From Microcaldota archaeon (GTDB lineage Archaea > Micrarchaeota > Micrarchaeia > Anstonellales > Anstonellaceae), in assembly GCA_026396335.1 (NCBI GenBank), contig JAPLWZ010000069.1, forward strand, positions 1 through 6,200: a stretch of DNA of 6,200 nucleotides. The letters run 5' to 3'. The position numbers were made by a program, and so were the translations under genes. This document shows, piece after piece, positions 5,259 to 6,200 of the stretch. The notes beneath the pieces were generated by a model. That model was not told the origin of the DNA. It saw nothing but the letters and a program-made list of their open reading frames with translations, and made no database searches. The number at the start of each line of letters is the position of its first letter. The stretch's first letter is position 1.

Positions 5259-5360
5259 TATTGGCTGTTGTTAATATCTTACCCCGCTTTTCGAATTTTT
5301 CAGCAGTATTTCTGACGAGTCTGACACGCGCAATATGGCCCCTTGAGCAAAACCACGCCA

Positions 5361-5368
5361 TATATAAA
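5361..5368 (+). promoter_or_regulatory. TATA box of the plus-strand metalloprotease-like gene
   Basis: TATATAAA is a strong archaeal TATA core. Its centre is about 26 bases before 5390, giving a short leader of roughly 18 nt before the ATG at 5408. Upstream BRE-like purines are weak. The motif also reads TTTATATA on the minus strand, but would then give psmA a leader of over 200 nt, which is less likely. Confidence 0.65.
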
Positions 5369-5398
5369 CTCGTTGTGACTAAATTTACCACCTGATTC

Positions 5399-5402
5399 GG
5401 TG
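5399..5402 (+). promoter_or_regulatory. Shine-Dalgarno site of the plus-strand gene
   Basis: GGTG five bases before the ATG at 5408 matches the ribosome-binding style of the other genes in the window and supports this start. Confidence 0.55.
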
Positions 5403-5407
5403 TTGTG

Positions 5408-6200
5408 ATGGGGATTAAAGGATCAACATTAGTGCTTTTGGCGTCTCTTGCAGTCTTCAATCTAAAGTCTGATGCAAAATTATTTTCCCAAACATTCCCT
5501 GAATCAAGCAAGTGCCTTTTGATAGACAGCACAATTTTGAGCACGAAATACTCGCCAGAAAAGCGCAATGCAGATATGTTTGGAAGCCATGAGCATGCAA
5601 AGAGTAAGCTGGATTACCTGAAACCAGAAATGGAAAAATATTGCGGCAAGACGGGCGATGTGGCATATGACTACTTCAAAACTTCTTTTGATTCCGTTTA
5701 CATTGGAAAGATCGATTCATTGCCCGAGGCAAAAGAACGAGTGGGTGCGTTTTTGCTTTGGCTTTCAAAAAAACCTGGGCTGTTTGAGGAATTCATAAAA
5801 GATTGCAACGATGGCAAGGTGGAGTTCACAGTCCATGTCAGCGATTACGAGGACATTCGCAGTTCGCTTGCAGTGTTCGGGTTTTGGACAGGCATGAAAT
5901 ACGCTGGCGAGACTATCGTGAAAAAATTGTCGTCCACCCGCGCATCGAAAATCAACATCATTGAAAGCAACATTTCCGGAAGCGTGGTGGTGCCTTGCAG
6001 GGATGACACGGCATATACTGCGTATTTTGGCAGAATTAAAGGGCTGGATGCTCCGGAGCAGTCCATCGTGGCAGGTGTGACAATAGGAATCCATGAGGGG
6101 GCGCATTGTCTCAACCGGAGCGGATTCCTTTCCGAATCCGCAGCAGCTTTCCTGCAAGATATGCTCGGTTTGCCCGTGCCGCTTTTGGAATCATTGAAAA
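5408..6200 (+). CDS. Unrecognised protein with HExxH zinc-protease-type motif, C-terminus cut off
   Basis: The plus strand is open for 264 codons from ATG at 5408 to the window edge, with a TATA box and GGTG site correctly placed upstream. I do not recognise the family. Residues 5-18 (GSTLVLLASLAVFN) are hydrophobic after a lysine and could be a signal peptide or membrane anchor. The middle is mixed alpha/beta with no repeats; cysteines are at 36, 79, 133, 197 and 234. Near the visible end TIGIHEGAHCL carries H229-E230-x-x-H233, the zinc-binding and catalytic motif of many metallopeptidases. FLSESAAAFLQ follows, in which E243 could be the third zinc ligand as in gluzincins. If the N terminus is a signal, it would act outside the cell or at the membrane. 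It is divergent from the proteasome operon and not part of it. The motif alone does not prove protease activity. Confidence 0.75.
   Translation, partial: MGIKGSTLVLLASLAVFNLKSDAKLFSQTFPESSKCLLIDSTILSTKYSPEKRNADMFGSHEHAKSKLDYLKPEMEKYCGKTGDVAYDYFKTSFDSVYIGKIDSLPEAKERVGAFLLWLSKKPGLFEEFIKDCNDGKVEFTVHVSDYEDIRSSLAVFGFWTGMKYAGETIVKKLSSTRASKINIIESNISGSVVVPCRDDTAYTAYFGRIKGLDAPEQSIVAGVTIGIHEGAHCLNRSGFLSESAAAFLQDMLGLPVPLLESLK

Larger units (their letters stand above)
5201..5312. repeat. Pair of 10-bp direct repeats in the divergent intergenic region
   Basis: GCAGTATTTC occurs at 5201-5210 and again at 5303-5312, 102 bp apart, both between psmA and the plus-strand gene. The copies flank the inverted repeat at 5241-5258. 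They could be regulator half-sites, but a 10-bp match in AT-rich DNA may be chance. Confidence 0.35.

Noticed and set aside
5228..5330. C/D-box guide RNA suggested by several CTGA motifs
   Set aside because: CTGA occurs at about 5231, 5312 and 5321, but no convincing TGATGA C box is placed to pair with them.
5209..5568. Minus-strand open frame of 119 codons between psmA and the right-hand gene
   Set aside because: It overlaps the TATA box, ribosome-binding site and first 50 codons of the plus-strand gene, and shows no domain.
5765..6157. Minus-strand open frame of 130 codons
   Set aside because: It is antisense to the plus-strand HExxH gene, which has a promoter and stays open over 264 codons.
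1..6200. CRISPR array, insertion sequence, tRNA or rRNA gene
   Set aside because: No regularly spaced repeats, transposase motifs, terminal inverted repeats or tRNA-like cloverleaf were seen on either strand.

Overview
The window is archaeal. It carries an almost complete exosome/proteasome superoperon on the minus strand: proteasome alpha subunit, SBDS, Rrp4, Rrp41, Rrp42, ribosomal protein eL43 (L37Ae), RNA polymerase subunit Rpo12 (RpoP), the KEOPS subunit Pcc1, prefoldin beta and a DHH-family phosphoesterase that runs off the left edge. Rpo12, an archaeal Rrp4/Rrp41/Rrp42 set, GGTGAT-type Shine-Dalgarno sites and TATA-box-like promoters all point to Archaea. The phylum cannot be fixed from this window; a euryarchaeal or DPANN-type genome is a reasonable guess.

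Layout from right to left, in the direction of transcription: psmA (5127-4420), sbds (4402-3710), rrp4 (3676-3071), rrp41 (3018-2263), rrp42 (2239-1688), eL43 (1667-1428), rpo12 (1413-1282), pcc1 (1246-992), pfdB (976-611) and the DHH gene (534 to beyond base 1). Gaps between genes are 14 to 76 nt, with no terminator in between, so they look like one transcription unit. The genes join RNA 3'-end degradation (Rrp4/41/42), protein degradation (20S proteasome), ribosome maturation (SBDS, eL43), transcription (Rpo12), tRNA t6A modification (Pcc1) and co-translational folding (prefoldin).

Bases 5128-5407 are a divergent intergenic region. On the plus strand a clear TATA box (5361-5368) and a GGTG ribosome-binding site lead into a second gene, 5408 to beyond 6200. 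It is an unrecognised protein with a hydrophobic N terminus and an HEGAH zinc-protease-type motif near residue 229. It is cut by the right edge.

Two things stand out. First, Rrp42 is only 183 residues long. Its N-terminal helix is present and its second half is normal, but about 75 residues that form the first part of the RNase PH fold are missing in frame, with the junction at a 10-bp GC palindrome. Second, the leader of the DHH gene contains a perfect 10-bp stem that buries its Shine-Dalgarno sequence and touches the start codon, with a second GC-rich hairpin just upstream. Comparisons with family members are from memory and were not computed.
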